DNA from: RYN-230 sp963768945
Lineage (GTDB): Bacteria > Actinomycetota > Actinomycetes > Streptosporangiales > Streptosporangiaceae
Assembly (NCBI GenBank): GCA_963768945.1
Contig: CAVYJW010000006.1
Coordinates: forward strand, 124,001-188,000
Length of the DNA: 64,000 nucleotides
Direction: 5' to 3'
In this document: positions 8,883 to 18,721 of the stretch, in pieces
Position numbering within the stretch: the stretch's first letter is position 1
Layout of the letters: each line of letters opens with the position of its first letter
Translations under genes and position numbers: made by a program
Notes under the pieces: model-generated
What the model saw: only the letters and a program-made list of their open reading frames with translations
What the model was told of the DNA's origin: nothing
Database searches by the model: none

Positions 8883-8914
8883 AAGGGGTCCCGGGAGTCG
8901 TCCCGGGACCCCTT
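8883..8914 (-). terminator. Strong hairpin terminator after the beta-propeller gene
   Basis: A perfect 14-bp stem (arm AAGGGGTCCCGGGA) closes a 4-base GTCG loop about 80 bp past the stop of the gene at 8995. It lacks a long T run, as is usual for high-GC actinobacterial terminators. The stretch 8663-8994 holds this hairpin, the leader of the phosphotransferase gene and no other gene that I can support. Confidence 0.85.
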
Positions 8915-8994
8915 CCTGATCTTCGGAGCGTTCGCGCCCAGCCTGCCCGTCAGCCAGCCGAAAACCCGGCCAGCCAGGTCAGCCTGTCATCGCA

Positions 8995-10398
8995 TCAAGA
9001 ACGGGGCGCGTAGCTTCGGAGCACGCCATTCAGGTCCGCCACGTAGAAAGCGCCCTGCGAGACGGCCGGAGAGCTCCAGTAGCCCCTGGTGTTGGGCTGC
9101 TGCGTCCACACGGTCGCGCCGGTCGCCAGGTTGAGTGCGTAGAGACTGCCCTCGTTGCTCGCGATCACGAGCACCTGCCGCCCGAGCGGGCCGGTGACCG
9201 CGGGAGAAGCGAAGAACGTGGACTCGGGAAGGACGTGCCACACCAGCGCCCCGGTCGTGGCGTTGAGCGCGTACACACCAGTGTCTGATCCGACGTAGAT
9301 CCGGTCGCCTACCAGGGCGGTCCCCGACAAGTCGCCGTTGGTGCCCGTGGCGAGGTGGTACTTCCAGATCAGCGCGCCAGTGGCGAGGTCGAGGGCATAG
9401 ACGACCTTGTCTTTGCCGGTCACGTAGACGACGCCGTCGGCGAAGCCGTTCCGCCCGCGCGGGGAGATGGTCGGGGGGGCGCCCACATCAGCGAGTTTCG
9501 CGGTGCTCGTCTGGTAGCGCCAGACCTGCGCGCCCGTGTTGGCGTTGAGCGCGTAGACGGCGTCGTCGCGGTCTTTGCTGCCGAACACGACCAGCGGAAC
9601 GCGGTTCGCGCCCATGCCGTAGGCGGGAGACGACCAGCTACCGCCCGGGGAGACCGCCCACGAGGTGAACTCCCAGTCCTTGGTGCAGGCGCCGTGCGTA
9701 TTGCCGGGGCCGTACATGGCCCATTCCGCTCCCGATGCGCTGCCGCCCGGGATGGTGCCGTCGTAGACCACCGGCCCTGACCCATCGGTGGCGTCAACCA
9801 CGACCGGGGAGGCCAGGATGACCTGCCCGGTGTTGAACGAGCACATCGGCGCACCAGTCGAGGCGTTCAGCGCGTACATGGCGCCGGCGGTGGAACCGAA
9901 GTACACGACGCCGCCGGCCACCGCAGGCGAGGACTCGACTACCCCGGCGGGGAGCTTGTAGCTCCAGACCGGGGCGCCACCGCCCGCCGGGTAGGCGTAG
10001 AAGTGGTTGCCCCCGCCGACGTAGACGAGCGCCTTGCCGCCGACTGTGGCCACGGCGGGCGAGGTGAAGCTGGGGGTGCCAAGCCGCGCGGTCCACTGGG
10101 CAGTCAGCGAGGAGGCGGTCGTGGTGCTGATCGCCGTCTCCGGGGAAACGCCGGAGTGGCCGGGATCAGCACGGAACATCGGCCAGTCGAAGGCCGCGAT
10201 GCTGCGCGGGGAACGCCTGGTGCCGGGGGACGTGCGGGTGAGTCCGGGTGCCCGGGACGGCCTCGCCGTCGGCGCAGCACGCGCCACGTGAGAACGCGGA
10301 GCCGCACTGGCGGTGCCCGCAACCGCTAGCGACCCGGCCAGGGCGGCACCTGCCGCCACCGTGACCAGGGCGGGCCTGAATCGAATGAGGGTTGACAT
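8995..10398 (-). CDS. Secreted PQQ-type beta-propeller repeat protein
   Basis: The 467-residue protein starts at an ATG 7 bases after AGGAG. Residues 1-33 form a signal peptide (RFRPALVTVAAGAALAGSLAVAGTASA with an AxA cleavage site). The mature part has at least six repeats with the signature ALNAxTGAxVW, such as YALNATTGALVWHV and YALNLATGATVWTQ, spaced about 45-50 residues, as in BamB/PQQ enzyme-like propellers. Catalytic PQQ ligands of dehydrogenases are not evident, so a binding or scaffold role outside the membrane is more likely. Confidence 0.9.
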   Translation of the reverse strand: MSTLIRFRPALVTVAAGAALAGSLAVAGTASAAPRSHVARAAPTARPSRAPGLTRTSPGTRRSPRSIAAFDWPMFRADPGHSGVSPETAISTTTASSLTAQWTARLGTPSFTSPAVATVGGKALVYVGGGNHFYAYPAGGGAPVWSYKLPAGVVESSPAVAGGVVYFGSTAGAMYALNASTGAPMCSFNTGQVILASPVVVDATDGSGPVVYDGTIPGGSASGAEWAMYGPGNTHGACTKDWEFTSWAVSPGGSWSSPAYGMGANRVPLVVFGSKDRDDAVYALNANTGAQVWRYQTSTAKLADVGAPPTISPRGRNGFADGVVYVTGKDKVVYALDLATGALIWKYHLATGTNGDLSGTALVGDRIYVGSDTGVYALNATTGALVWHVLPESTFFASPAVTGPLGRQVLVIASNEGSLYALNLATGATVWTQQPNTRGYWSSPAVSQGAFYVADLNGVLRSYAPRS

Positions 10399-10930
10399 CA
10401 GAATGCTCCTAGCTTTGATGAAAGGCACGGCGGGGATTGCTGGACAGCCCGTCAAGGATTCTCATCCGCAGATAGGCCGCCCGCGCCTGGGTCACTGCGC
10501 GCAGTAAGTCGTGGAATCCACCAGAATTGGGCAATTGTTCACACTCCGGTCACGACCCCGGTGGGTGGCCGCCTGGAGGCGTACCCTCGCTCCCCGACCC
10601 AGGAATGGGTATTCTAAAGCTTCGGCCGCGTGCCCGGGCGACATTTCATTGAACGCCGTTATCCGTGTCGCGGAGGTCGGAATGTGACAGGCGAACCACG
10701 GCTTCTGAGGTCACCACGTGAGCGTTTCCGCAGGTCAAAGCCACCCCTGGCCGATATGACCTCTCATCGGCGGTTCAGGATCCTTACTGCCACATCCGCT
10801 GATTTATTTTGAATTGAGCACGCGCACCGGCACCATGGCGATAACGGTCGTATCGCGCCCTTTTACGTCTGTGACGAGCAAATGTCCGGTAATTCAGCGC
10901 CGAGCGCAAAGGCGGTGATCCGATGGTCTC
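10399..10930. other. Intergenic region without a supported gene
   Basis: These 532 bases are relatively AT-rich toward 10740-10880. They should hold the promoter of the secreted beta-propeller gene (minus strand). A 60-codon plus-strand frame at 10630-10812 is Arg-rich and lacks a ribosome site, so I do not call it. I see no RNA gene here. Confidence 0.6.
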
Positions 10931-11314
10931 CTATGAGCGGCTTGCGGCGGTCTGCGCGGAGCCACCCTGCCAGCGCCGCGCCATGTCGCGCATCATCCGC
11001 GGGTACACGATCAGATTCCGAAACGGTCTTATCGCGGCCAGGTAGCCAGTACCCGGCAAGCCGTTCGGCTTCACGAGGACCGCCAGCCGGCCGCGGTAGG
11101 TACCCTCACCGTCCGGGACCCAGCCAACGTGCAACACGCCATGCACCGCCCGGTTGGCGATCTCCGCGGCGAACTCGTCGCCGGGGAGATACAGCGAGGT
11201 GAACGGCAGCGCGGCGCGGAAATCATCCCCGCCGCCGGCCACCGGCAGCGCCGATAACGTCCCCTGCCCGGAAATCCGGGTGTGCTCGTGAATCGGCCAG
11301 GCCCTGGAGGCCAC
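10931..11314 (-). CDS. DUF2867 family protein
   Basis: The 127-residue product matches the C-terminal two thirds of DUF2867: EIANRAVHGVLHVGWVPDGEG, YRGRLAVLVKPNGLPGTGYLAAIRPFRNLIVYP, the last block being the most conserved. In other bacteria the domain is free-standing or fused to an NAD(P)-binding reductase; its activity is not known. The annotated GTG at 11314 lacks a good ribosome site, so the true start may differ. It lies 36 bp after the FhuF-like gene on the same strand and may share its transcript. Confidence 0.75.
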   Translation of the reverse strand: MASRAWPIHEHTRISGQGTLSALPVAGGGDDFRAALPFTSLYLPGDEFAAEIANRAVHGVLHVGWVPDGEGTYRGRLAVLVKPNGLPGTGYLAAIRPFRNLIVYPRMMRDMARRWQGGSAQTAASRS

Positions 11315-11350
11315 CTGGCTGCTGGCGTGACCCGGCGGACGTGGCTGGCA

Positions 11351-12136
11351 TTAGCCAGCCTTGCCCTCCGTTCTCCTCCGGAGCACACAGTCGCCGCATA
11401 TCGCGGTCCCTGGCACCCGGTAGAGCAGGCAGCAGCTGCGGCGGGCCAGGAACCACCGGGGCTGGGCGGGGTCCGGCTGGACGAACTGGCCGGTCCCCCG
11501 CAGCCAGCCCATGGCCAGGACCTGCGCGGCCAGGCGGCCCGCCGCCCCGGCTCGCTGCGGAAAAGCCACGGCCAGCATGCTGGATGCCCCGGACAGCGCG
11601 GACGCGACGTTGCCCCGCAGCACCTGCTGGGAGAGCCGGAACACCGCGCCGAACGCGGCGGCCACCGGCCCGGCGAGACTGTGCACGCGCTCCGACAACA
11701 CCACCGCGGCCTCGCGGAGCTCGCGGTCCGAGCCCGGCTGGCCGAGCCTGACACCGCCGGCTTGCCGCGCGGCCAGCGGCCACGGACCGTTCTCGACCGG
11801 ACGCCACCACAGGCCGGCCACGGTCAGCCCGGGAACGATACCCCCGATGACTGCGGCCCCCAGCAATGGTGACACCAGCTGCGAGGCCAGCCCCAGGAAC
11901 ACGGTTGAGGCGGCGACCCGCTCTTCCACGTCCCCAGGAGCGATCCGGGCGCGGCGGGCCAGCACGGCGCGGGCGTGGCCGACCGTGTCGGAAAGCGCCG
12001 CCGGATCCGACAGCAGCGCGCCGAACGGCCGCCACCCGCCTTGGGAAGACCATGGCTGGATCGTGAAATACGGGCCGGCGGCGGAAGCCTGCGCGAGCGC
12101 CGCCGCCGCACTGACAAGTGCTGGCGGCCTGGTCAT
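11351..12136 (-). CDS. FhuF-like (2Fe-2S) ferric-siderophore reductase family protein
   Basis: The 261-residue protein ends with RRSCCLLYRVPGTAICGDC, the CC-x10-C-x2-C cluster motif of FhuF-type ferric reductases, which release iron from siderophores in the cytosol by reduction. The body (residues 30-220) is Ala-rich and helical as usual for actinobacterial members. There are no siderophore transport genes next to it. The start ATG at 12136 gives a length normal for the family. Confidence 0.85.
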   Translation of the reverse strand: MTRPPALVSAAAALAQASAAGPYFTIQPWSSQGGWRPFGALLSDPAALSDTVGHARAVLARRARIAPGDVEERVAASTVFLGLASQLVSPLLGAAVIGGIVPGLTVAGLWWRPVENGPWPLAARQAGGVRLGQPGSDRELREAAVVLSERVHSLAGPVAAAFGAVFRLSQQVLRGNVASALSGASSMLAVAFPQRAGAAGRLAAQVLAMGWLRGTGQFVQPDPAQPRWFLARRSCCLLYRVPGTAICGDCVLRRRTEGKAG

Positions 12137-12233
12137 CGCGTCTCAGTGTAGGACTCAGCCGCCAGGCCCTGCCGGGTGGACGCGGGTGAGCCCCGGCCTG
12201 TCCAGGACCGGGGCTCACCGCGCACGTTGTTGT

Positions 12234-12869
12234 TCAGCAGCCGTCGTAGGCAGACCAGGCGGCGCTGCCAGACTGGGCGTACTCCTTGGCGAACGCGGCG
12301 TTCTGCTCCGCGACCGACGCGTTCTCAGGGAGCCCGGAGTATCCGAGCGACTGCCAGGTGGACGGCAGGAAGCCGTACAGGCCGCCCGCGCCGCTGGAGC
12401 CGTTGACCGCGCCGGCATCCCCGCCGCTCTCGGCCTGGATCACGCAGCTCTGGAAGCCGCCCGAGCCGCTGTACGTCGCCGTGACCTGCGTGGGCACGGC
12501 ACTCGTGACCGCGTCCCCGCTGGCCGGCGTCGAGACCGGCGTCGCGACGGGCACCGCTGCTGGGGCCGCCGCCGGGATCGCCGCGAGCGCCTCGCGGGTG
12601 AGCCGCTTCACCCGGTCTGAGCTGGGCAGCCGCAGCCGCTCTCCGGGCTGGATCATCGACGGGTTATGCACGGTGTGCCGGTTGGCCCACCACACGGCCG
12701 GCCAGTTGGCCGCGCTGCCGTACGCCTGCTGGCTGATCGAGCTGAGGGTGTCACCAGCGTGAACGGTGGTGACGTGGCTGCCCTGGTGGGCCGCTCCAGG
12801 ATGCAGCGAAACCGTGACCATGATCATGGTCTTCGCGGCCCCGCTACCTGCAATACTGAGAAACGACAT
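12234..12869 (-). CDS. LysM domain plus lysozyme-like transglycosylase, Rpf-type cell-wall protein
   Basis: The 211-residue protein has a short hydrophobic N-terminus, a LysM peptidoglycan-binding motif (residues about 33-80: TTVHAGDTLSSISQQAYG ... IQPGERLRLP), an Ala/Pro/Val linker (100-130) and a C-terminal lysozyme-like domain with CVIQAESGGD, where Glu is the likely catalytic acid, and GLYGFLPSTWQ, ending in YDGC so that the two Cys may bridge. This is the arrangement of resuscitation-promoting-factor-like muralytic proteins. It follows a GGAGG site 9 bases upstream and a long leader with a hairpin and a possible leader peptide. Confidence 0.88.
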   Translation of the reverse strand: MSFLSIAGSGAAKTMIMVTVSLHPGAAHQGSHVTTVHAGDTLSSISQQAYGSAANWPAVWWANRHTVHNPSMIQPGERLRLPSSDRVKRLTREALAAIPAAAPAAVPVATPVSTPASGDAVTSAVPTQVTATYSGSGGFQSCVIQAESGGDAGAVNGSSGAGGLYGFLPSTWQSLGYSGLPENASVAEQNAAFAKEYAQSGSAAWSAYDGC

Positions 12870-12903
12870 GGCTTGCTACCTCCGAGGTTCGTTGCCATGC
12901 AAA

Positions 12904-12942
12904 GGCCCCGGCCGCGTGCTGCAATCACGCTTGGCCGGGGCC
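12904..12942 (-). terminator. Hairpin in the leader of the LysM gene, possible attenuator
   Basis: A perfect 10-bp outer stem (GGCCCCGGCC with GGCCGGGGCC), a 2-base bulge and a 5-bp inner stem (GCGTG with CACGC) close a 7-base loop, followed by TTT on the minus strand. It lies 34 bp before the LysM start codon and directly after the stop codon of a potential 12-codon ORF, a position suited to attenuation of the downstream gene or to termination of a short leader RNA. Confidence 0.75.
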
Positions 12943-12949
12943 GCCTGAA

Positions 12950-12988
12950 CTAGTCGGGGATGACTGCGTGCATACCTCCCGTGGTCAT
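12950..12988 (-). CDS. Possible 12-residue leader peptide upstream of the LysM gene
   Basis: The frame encodes MTTGGMHAVIPD followed by TAG. A GGAG sequence lies 7 bases before its ATG, an ideal Shine-Dalgarno spacing. The stop codon is 7 bases before the base of the strong hairpin at 12904-12942, so ribosome position could influence whether the hairpin forms. No homologue is known to me; this is a prediction from layout alone. Confidence 0.4.
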   Translation of the reverse strand: MTTGGMHAVIPD

Positions 12989-13566
12989 GTGTCGACTCCA
13001 TTCAGTGAGCAGTGGATGATGCGTCGGTAACGTTAACCTGGATTTCCGGTAACGCAAAACACGTGTGGCCCAGTTCAGAGGTTTCCGGGATGGGCTCGGC
13101 CCTCGGATCTCAGCGGAAATAGTGGGCCTGAACTGCGCCTATCTGATAATTGCCAAACATCGGCAAACCGGGCCACGTGATTTTGGCCACGACCTGCCCA
13201 ATAACTGTCTCCCGTGACACCTGGGGCTGGATGTGCTGATGTGAACACCACGCGATCGGGCAGCGCGGCCTGCGTTCTGGGCCCCGCGAGGCGTGGGCCG
13301 GCACGACGTGAACCTATCCCGCAGACTCCCGCCCAAACCCGCCGAAAACGGTTAACGCCGCCGGGTGGTCTGGCAGAGTTTGGACGTGTTCCGCCCCGCA
13401 GCAGACGACAGCGCCACCTTCGACCACGCCACTGGCTTCCCGCCTCGGCAACTCTCCTCGCCCCCAGGTATCACATCCATGACTGCAGCCACATCAGCAA
13501 CGGCCAGGGCCGTCGCCGGCATCACCAAGGCCCTGCGCGTGCCGTCGTGCCACCCGCCCGGGCAGC
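12989..13566. other. Leader/intergenic region without a supported gene
   Basis: The proximal part (12989-13070) is the AT-richer upstream region of the LysM gene and holds a repeated GTTACCG motif and an imperfect palindrome around 13030-13062. I looked for the conserved cores of the ydaO c-di-AMP riboswitch that often precedes actinobacterial rpf genes and did not find them. From 13110 to 13566 I see only weak frames and no convincing gene. Confidence 0.5.
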
Positions 13567-14631
13567 GTGACCGAGGGAGTGCGACGTGCCGGACGTGACA
13601 TGGTGAGCGCGCCTGCCGCTTTTGCTGACGGCCGGGCGCTGCGGGCGTGCTGGCATCCGGTCATGTTCAGCCGCGACCTTGCGGACCGGCCGGTCCACGC
13701 TGACCTGCTGGGGGAGGCCCTGGTGGTGTGGCGCGGGGCGGACGGCCGGGCGCGGGCCAACTCGGATCTGTGCGTGCACCGCGGCACGGCACTCTCGCTC
13801 GGATGGGTCACCGGGGATGAACTCGTCTGCCCTTACCACGGATGGCGTTACCGGGCCGATGGGCGCTGCGTGGCCATCCCGCAGCTGGAGAACCCTGCGC
13901 AGGTACCAGCCAAGGCGCGGATCGGCGCGTTCGGCTGCCAGGAACGCTATGGCCTGGTGTGGGTGGCTCTGGAAGAGCCGCGCTGGGCAGTTCCCGACGT
14001 GCCCGAACTGGAGGACGGGGACTGGGAGATGGTGACGGCCGGGCCGTACCGCTGGACATGTGATGCCGCCCGCCAGGTAGAGAACTTCACGGACTTCGGG
14101 CACTTCCCCTGGGTTCACCCGGGATTGCTGGGCGATCCGGACCAGCCGGTGGTACCCCGCCACGAGGTCCGCACCGAGGGGCATGTGCTGCACTACTCGA
14201 TCGTCCGGCCTGAGGCACCCAACACCGATGACTTCCCGGTCTTCGGCAACGAGCAGGCCGGCCCGCCGGAGCGGCGCAGCCGCTATGAACTGCACCTTCC
14301 CTACACGATCGCCCTGCGCCTGGGCTGGGGCGGGGACCGCGCCATGGTCTACTTTTTCGCCTCCCAGCCCCTCGCGGCCGACCGCTGCGCGGGGTATGTC
14401 GTCATCGGGCGCAACTACAACCTCGGCCAGCCCGCGGAGGTCATCCAGGAATTCGAGGACACGATCTTCGGCCAGGACCAGCGGGTCGTCGAGTCACAGC
14501 GCCCCGAGCGGGTGCCCTTCGACCTGGCCGCGGAACTGCACCTGAAGTTCGACGCGGTGGCGGTCGCCTACCGGAAGGCGATGCGGTCGCTCGGCCTGGC
14601 CGCCCATGACGTGCCCCGGCCGATAAGGTAG
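13567..14631 (+). CDS. Rieske [2Fe-2S] aromatic-ring-hydroxylating-type oxygenase
   Basis: The 354-residue protein shows the Rieske motif C69-V-H71 and C88-PY-H91 and a second mononuclear-iron motif ENFTDFGHFPWVHPG around residue 172, which is the alpha-subunit layout of oxygenases such as vanillate and phenylpropionate demethylases. These use an external reductase to insert oxygen or demethylate. No reductase gene is adjacent. The first GTG at 13567 and the ATG at 13600 are both possible starts; the latter sits 14 residues before the first conserved block. The substrate is unknown. Confidence 0.88.
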   Translation: MTEGVRRAGRDMVSAPAAFADGRALRACWHPVMFSRDLADRPVHADLLGEALVVWRGADGRARANSDLCVHRGTALSLGWVTGDELVCPYHGWRYRADGRCVAIPQLENPAQVPAKARIGAFGCQERYGLVWVALEEPRWAVPDVPELEDGDWEMVTAGPYRWTCDAARQVENFTDFGHFPWVHPGLLGDPDQPVVPRHEVRTEGHVLHYSIVRPEAPNTDDFPVFGNEQAGPPERRSRYELHLPYTIALRLGWGGDRAMVYFFASQPLAADRCAGYVVIGRNYNLGQPAEVIQEFEDTIFGQDQRVVESQRPERVPFDLAAELHLKFDAVAVAYRKAMRSLGLAAHDVPRPIR

Positions 14632-14639
14632 CTGGCGCC

Positions 14640-15233
14640 TCACCACACCCCGGGCACCAGCCGCTTGCGCCCGGCCGCGAAGTGCTCGTATTCCTCGCCC
14701 AGCGAGTCCGTCAGCTGCCGTTCCTCGGCGCGCATGCGCACCGCCAGGCCCACCCCGCCCAGGACCGCCACGGCCAGCAGGCTCCACACGTCGTCACAGG
14801 CCAGCGCGATCCCGGCGAGAACGAGCGCGATCCCGGTGTAGGAGGGATGCCGCACGTACCGGTACGGGCCGCCCGTCACCACCCGGTGCCCCGGCTGGAC
14901 CTTGATCCAGTACTGGAAGAAACGCCCCAGGGTGGCGATCGACCAGGCGCGCAGCCCGATGCCGACCACGATCAGGACCATCCCGGCGGCGAACGGCCAG
15001 ACCGGGCCGCCCGGCCACGGCAGCCCGCCGCGGCGGCCGAGCACCTCCGCCAGGACGACCGCGCCCAGCAGGCAGGGCAGCAGGACGAACGCGCTGCGAT
15101 CCACGGTCGCCGGGCCACGTGACAGGTAGTGCTGGCGCACCCGCATCACGAACTCAAAGACTGCCCAGACCGCGATCGCGACGGTAAACGCCGCCTCGGC
15201 GGCGCCATGCCGGAAAACTAGCGGCCCAACCAC
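14640..15233 (-). CDS. Isoprenylcysteine carboxyl methyltransferase (ICMT)-family membrane protein
   Basis: About 197 residues with four to five membrane helices. The C-terminal SAM-binding region has GPYRYVRHPSYTG and the late EERQL...Y..F block that define the ICMT/phospholipid methyltransferase family. In bacteria these enzymes methylate lipids or small hydrophobic acids at the membrane. The GTG at 15233 is a tentative start; the frame stays open to 15398 but that part would run into the upstream region of the divergent kinase. It converges with the Rieske gene, the stops being only 9 bp apart. Confidence 0.82.
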   Translation of the reverse strand: MVGPLVFRHGAAEAAFTVAIAVWAVFEFVMRVRQHYLSRGPATVDRSAFVLLPCLLGAVVLAEVLGRRGGLPWPGGPVWPFAAGMVLIVVGIGLRAWSIATLGRFFQYWIKVQPGHRVVTGGPYRYVRHPSYTGIALVLAGIALACDDVWSLLAVAVLGGVGLAVRMRAEERQLTDSLGEEYEHFAAGRKRLVPGVW

Positions 15234-15279
15234 CCTGCAAGTACACCACTCCGCGCTGCCATGCGGTGGCGCCAGAGTC

Positions 15280-16689
15280 TTGGCCCTCCGTTTAACCCCC
15301 TCCACCTGCGGATATACCAGAACGCGGGGGCCAGTTGCCGTCGTGCCGCGAAACGGGGCGCGCGGGACGGACAAGGTGCGCCGCGGCGGCCCGCTCATTC
15401 ACGCGCCAACCGCTCGGGGGATCGCCATAGCCAAGATCACGCCGCCACCGCCGGGGCCGCCGAGCGGTGAGGAACTGCGCGAACTCAAGCTCGTCTGCAT
15501 GACGAACCTGCTCTCAACCTCCGAGGAGCGCGTCTACTTCAAGGACCTGACGAGCCGGTTCCTGTTCGTCAGCGAGGGCTGGATCGACGCCGTCGCCCCG
15601 GGCCGGACAGCGGAGGAGCTGATCGGGAAGACAGATTTCGACGTGTTCACCGAGCGGCACGCCTCGGCGGCGTTCGCCGACGAGCAGAAGATCATCCGCA
15701 CCGGTGAGCCGCTCGTGGGAGAGGTGGAACGCGAGACGTATTCGGGCCGGCCGGACGCCTGGGTATCCACCACCAAGATGCCGCTCCGCGATGAGCGCGG
15801 CGAGATCATCGGAACGTTCGGGATCAGCCGGGACATCACCGTCCAGATCAGGGTCGAGAGCGCCCTGGCCCGCCAGGCGGGGGAACTGGGCGCCCAGAAC
15901 GAGCGGCTGCGCGAGCTGGACCGGCTGAAGGACGAGTTCGTGGCACTCGTCTCCCACGAGCTGCGGACCCCGCTGACCTCGATCATCGGCTACATCCAGC
16001 TGCTGCGGGACGAGCGGGCGAGCGACCTGGACACCGACCACTTCGCCGAGGTCATCGAGCGCAACGCCGAGCGCCTGCTCCGCCTGGTCGGCGATCTGCT
16101 GTTCCTGTCCCAGATGCAATCCGGCCAGCTGGCCCTGGAGGTCCGCGACGTGGACCTGGCCAGCCTCGCGGTGGAGGCGGTGGAGGAGGCGCGGCCGGAG
16201 GCGGAGCGTAAGCACATCCACCTGGTCCTGTCCGGGGGCGCTGTCCCTCGCCTCGCCGTGGACCCGACGCGCATCGCCCAGCTGCTCGGGAACCTCATCT
16301 CCAACGCGCTGAAGTTCACCCCGGAAGGCGGGAAGGTCGAGGTCACCCTGGCCGCGGAAGGCGACGAGGCGGTGCTCAGCGTGGCCGACACCGGCATCGG
16401 CATCCCGGCCGCCGATCGTGAGCGGATCTTCGAGCGGTTCTACCGCACCGATGCCGCCACGCAGCGGGTCATTCCGGGCAGCGGCCTCGGCCTCACCATC
16501 TCCCGCGCCATCGTGGACGCCCACCAGGGCACCATCACGGTGCGCAGCGACGAGGAGCACGGCAGCACGTTCACTGTGCGGCTGCCGCTGGCTTCCGGGC
16601 CGCTGGCTTTAGGCAGCTGGCCCAGACGAACCCCGCACCGACCGCTCGTCTGGGTCACGCTCACAGTGCCAGCTCCGAAGCTCGCGTGA
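15280..16689 (+). CDS. Orphan PAS-containing sensor histidine kinase
   Basis: The protein (up to 469 residues) has a PAS domain with PAC motif (residues about 75-195; EERVYFKDLTSRFLFVSEGW ... GTFGISRDIT), a short coiled coil, a HisKA domain with phospho-acceptor His in SHELRTPLTS near residue 226, and a HATPase domain with N box NLISNALKFTP, G1 DTGIGIP and G2 GSGLGLTI. No membrane helix is seen, so it senses a cytosolic cue. No response regulator is adjacent. The start is uncertain: residues 1-60 are poorly conserved in look and an internal GTG at 15376 is an alternative. Confidence 0.88.
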   Translation: MALRLTPSTCGYTRTRGPVAVVPRNGARGTDKVRRGGPLIHAPTARGIAIAKITPPPPGPPSGEELRELKLVCMTNLLSTSEERVYFKDLTSRFLFVSEGWIDAVAPGRTAEELIGKTDFDVFTERHASAAFADEQKIIRTGEPLVGEVERETYSGRPDAWVSTTKMPLRDERGEIIGTFGISRDITVQIRVESALARQAGELGAQNERLRELDRLKDEFVALVSHELRTPLTSIIGYIQLLRDERASDLDTDHFAEVIERNAERLLRLVGDLLFLSQMQSGQLALEVRDVDLASLAVEAVEEARPEAERKHIHLVLSGGAVPRLAVDPTRIAQLLGNLISNALKFTPEGGKVEVTLAAEGDEAVLSVADTGIGIPAADRERIFERFYRTDAATQRVIPGSGLGLTISRAIVDAHQGTITVRSDEEHGSTFTVRLPLASGPLALGSWPRRTPHRPLVWVTLTVPAPKLA

Positions 16690-16767
16690 CCCAGAACAAG
16701 CCCGCACCGACCGCTCGCCCGGGCCTGACGGCCCAGGCTCGCTCGCCGGTCTGGGTCACGCTCACAG
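16632..16767. repeat. Direct and inverted repeats between convergent genes, likely bidirectional terminator
   Basis: TCTGGGTCACGC occurs at 16649 and again at 16750, and its exact reverse complement at 16684-16695, giving a 12-bp stem that spans the stop codon of the histidine kinase. CCCGCACCGACCGCTCG is also repeated at 16632 and 16701. The block ends at the stop of the DUF3349 gene on the other strand. Confidence 0.75.
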
Positions 16768-17061
16768 GTGATGCGGCTTGGCCAGCGGCCAGCCCCCCGC
16801 GGCCAGCCTGGCCCTGACCCGGGCCACGTCGGAGTCGCGAACCTGCTCGTTGGTGACGGACCCAATGGCTTTGCGGATCGCCGCCGCCGACTCCGGGTCG
16901 CTCTCGCTGGCCAGCGTATCGGCGATCTCGCCGACCTCGGTGTCGGTCAGCTGGCTCCCCAGCAGCGCGAACAGCGGGATGTAGTCCACATCGGGAACAC
17001 CTTCGGGGTATCCCGCACGCAACCATTGGATGATCGAGTTCAGGAAAGGCGGTAGCGCCAT
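16762..17061 (-). CDS. DUF3349 domain protein
   Basis: This 99-residue protein starts at an ATG giving MALPPFLNSIIQWLRAGYPE, the hallmark of DUF3349, with DYIPLFALLGSQLTDTEVGEIA following. In mycobacteria a DUF3349 gene lies next to a small membrane gene and pitA in the same order as here. Its function is unknown; the family is small, acidic and probably cytosolic. It is the last gene of the pitA operon. Confidence 0.88.
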   Translation of the reverse strand: MALPPFLNSIIQWLRAGYPEGVPDVDYIPLFALLGSQLTDTEVGEIADTLASESDPESAAAIRKAIGSVTNEQVRDSDVARVRARLAAGGWPLAKPHHL

Positions 17062-17131
17062 GTGCTCAAAGCCTCTCGATGCGGGCCGCAGGCCAGGGTG
17101 AGCGTCTCGCCGGAGATACGTACTCCGGCGC

Positions 17132-17398
17132 TTACTTCGGGGCGGGGTGGCCGATCTGGTAGATCTCGTAGATACCCCAGCCGATGGCGGCCAGCACGAC
17201 CAGGAAGCAGAATGCGGCGGCCACCAGGCCCACGGGGTTACCGCCGACCACGACGTCGGAGTCACCTCCCGCCGTCCGGGCCTTGGGCCCCTTGGACAGC
17301 GCGAGCATGCCGATCGCGAACAGCGCCGGGAGTCCCGCGCCGGCGAGCAGGCCGAACACGAGGATCTTCCAGATCGCTGAGAGGTTGATCCAGGCCAT
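17132..17398 (-). CDS. Small two-helix membrane protein of the phosphate transport operon
   Basis: The 88-residue product has two membrane helices (ILVFGLLAGAGLPALFAIGM and GLVAAAFCFLVVLAAIGWGI) joined by a charged loop of about 25 residues. It lies 20 bp after the phosphate transporter and before the DUF3349 gene, as does the conserved membrane protein next to pitA in mycobacteria. A role as an accessory or regulatory subunit of the transporter is plausible from context only. Confidence 0.85.
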   Translation of the reverse strand: MAWINLSAIWKILVFGLLAGAGLPALFAIGMLALSKGPKARTAGGDSDVVVGGNPVGLVAAAFCFLVVLAAIGWGIYEIYQIGHPAPK

Positions 17399-17418
17399 GG
17401 CGTGTTTTCCTCCGTCGC

Positions 17419-18573
<1,155 letters not shown>

Positions 18574-18721
18574 AGCGTCTCGGCCCGGAATCTGCCTGTC
18601 GAGAGGGTGACCGATTTATTCGTGCTTTGTCAGCTGTTTGCCATCTCTTGTTAACTTTGCTGCCAAGTAGCGACGCGAGCCGTGGCCACCGGATGATCGA
18701 CGGTGACCTGCCTGCGGGTGC

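Noticed and set aside
10630..10812. 60-codon frame in the gap before the beta-propeller gene
   Set aside because: Arg-rich composition, no ribosome site, no family resemblance.
12870..13080. c-di-AMP (ydaO) riboswitch before the LysM gene
   Set aside because: This class often precedes actinobacterial rpf genes, but I could not find its conserved cores; only the leader ORF and hairpin are visible.
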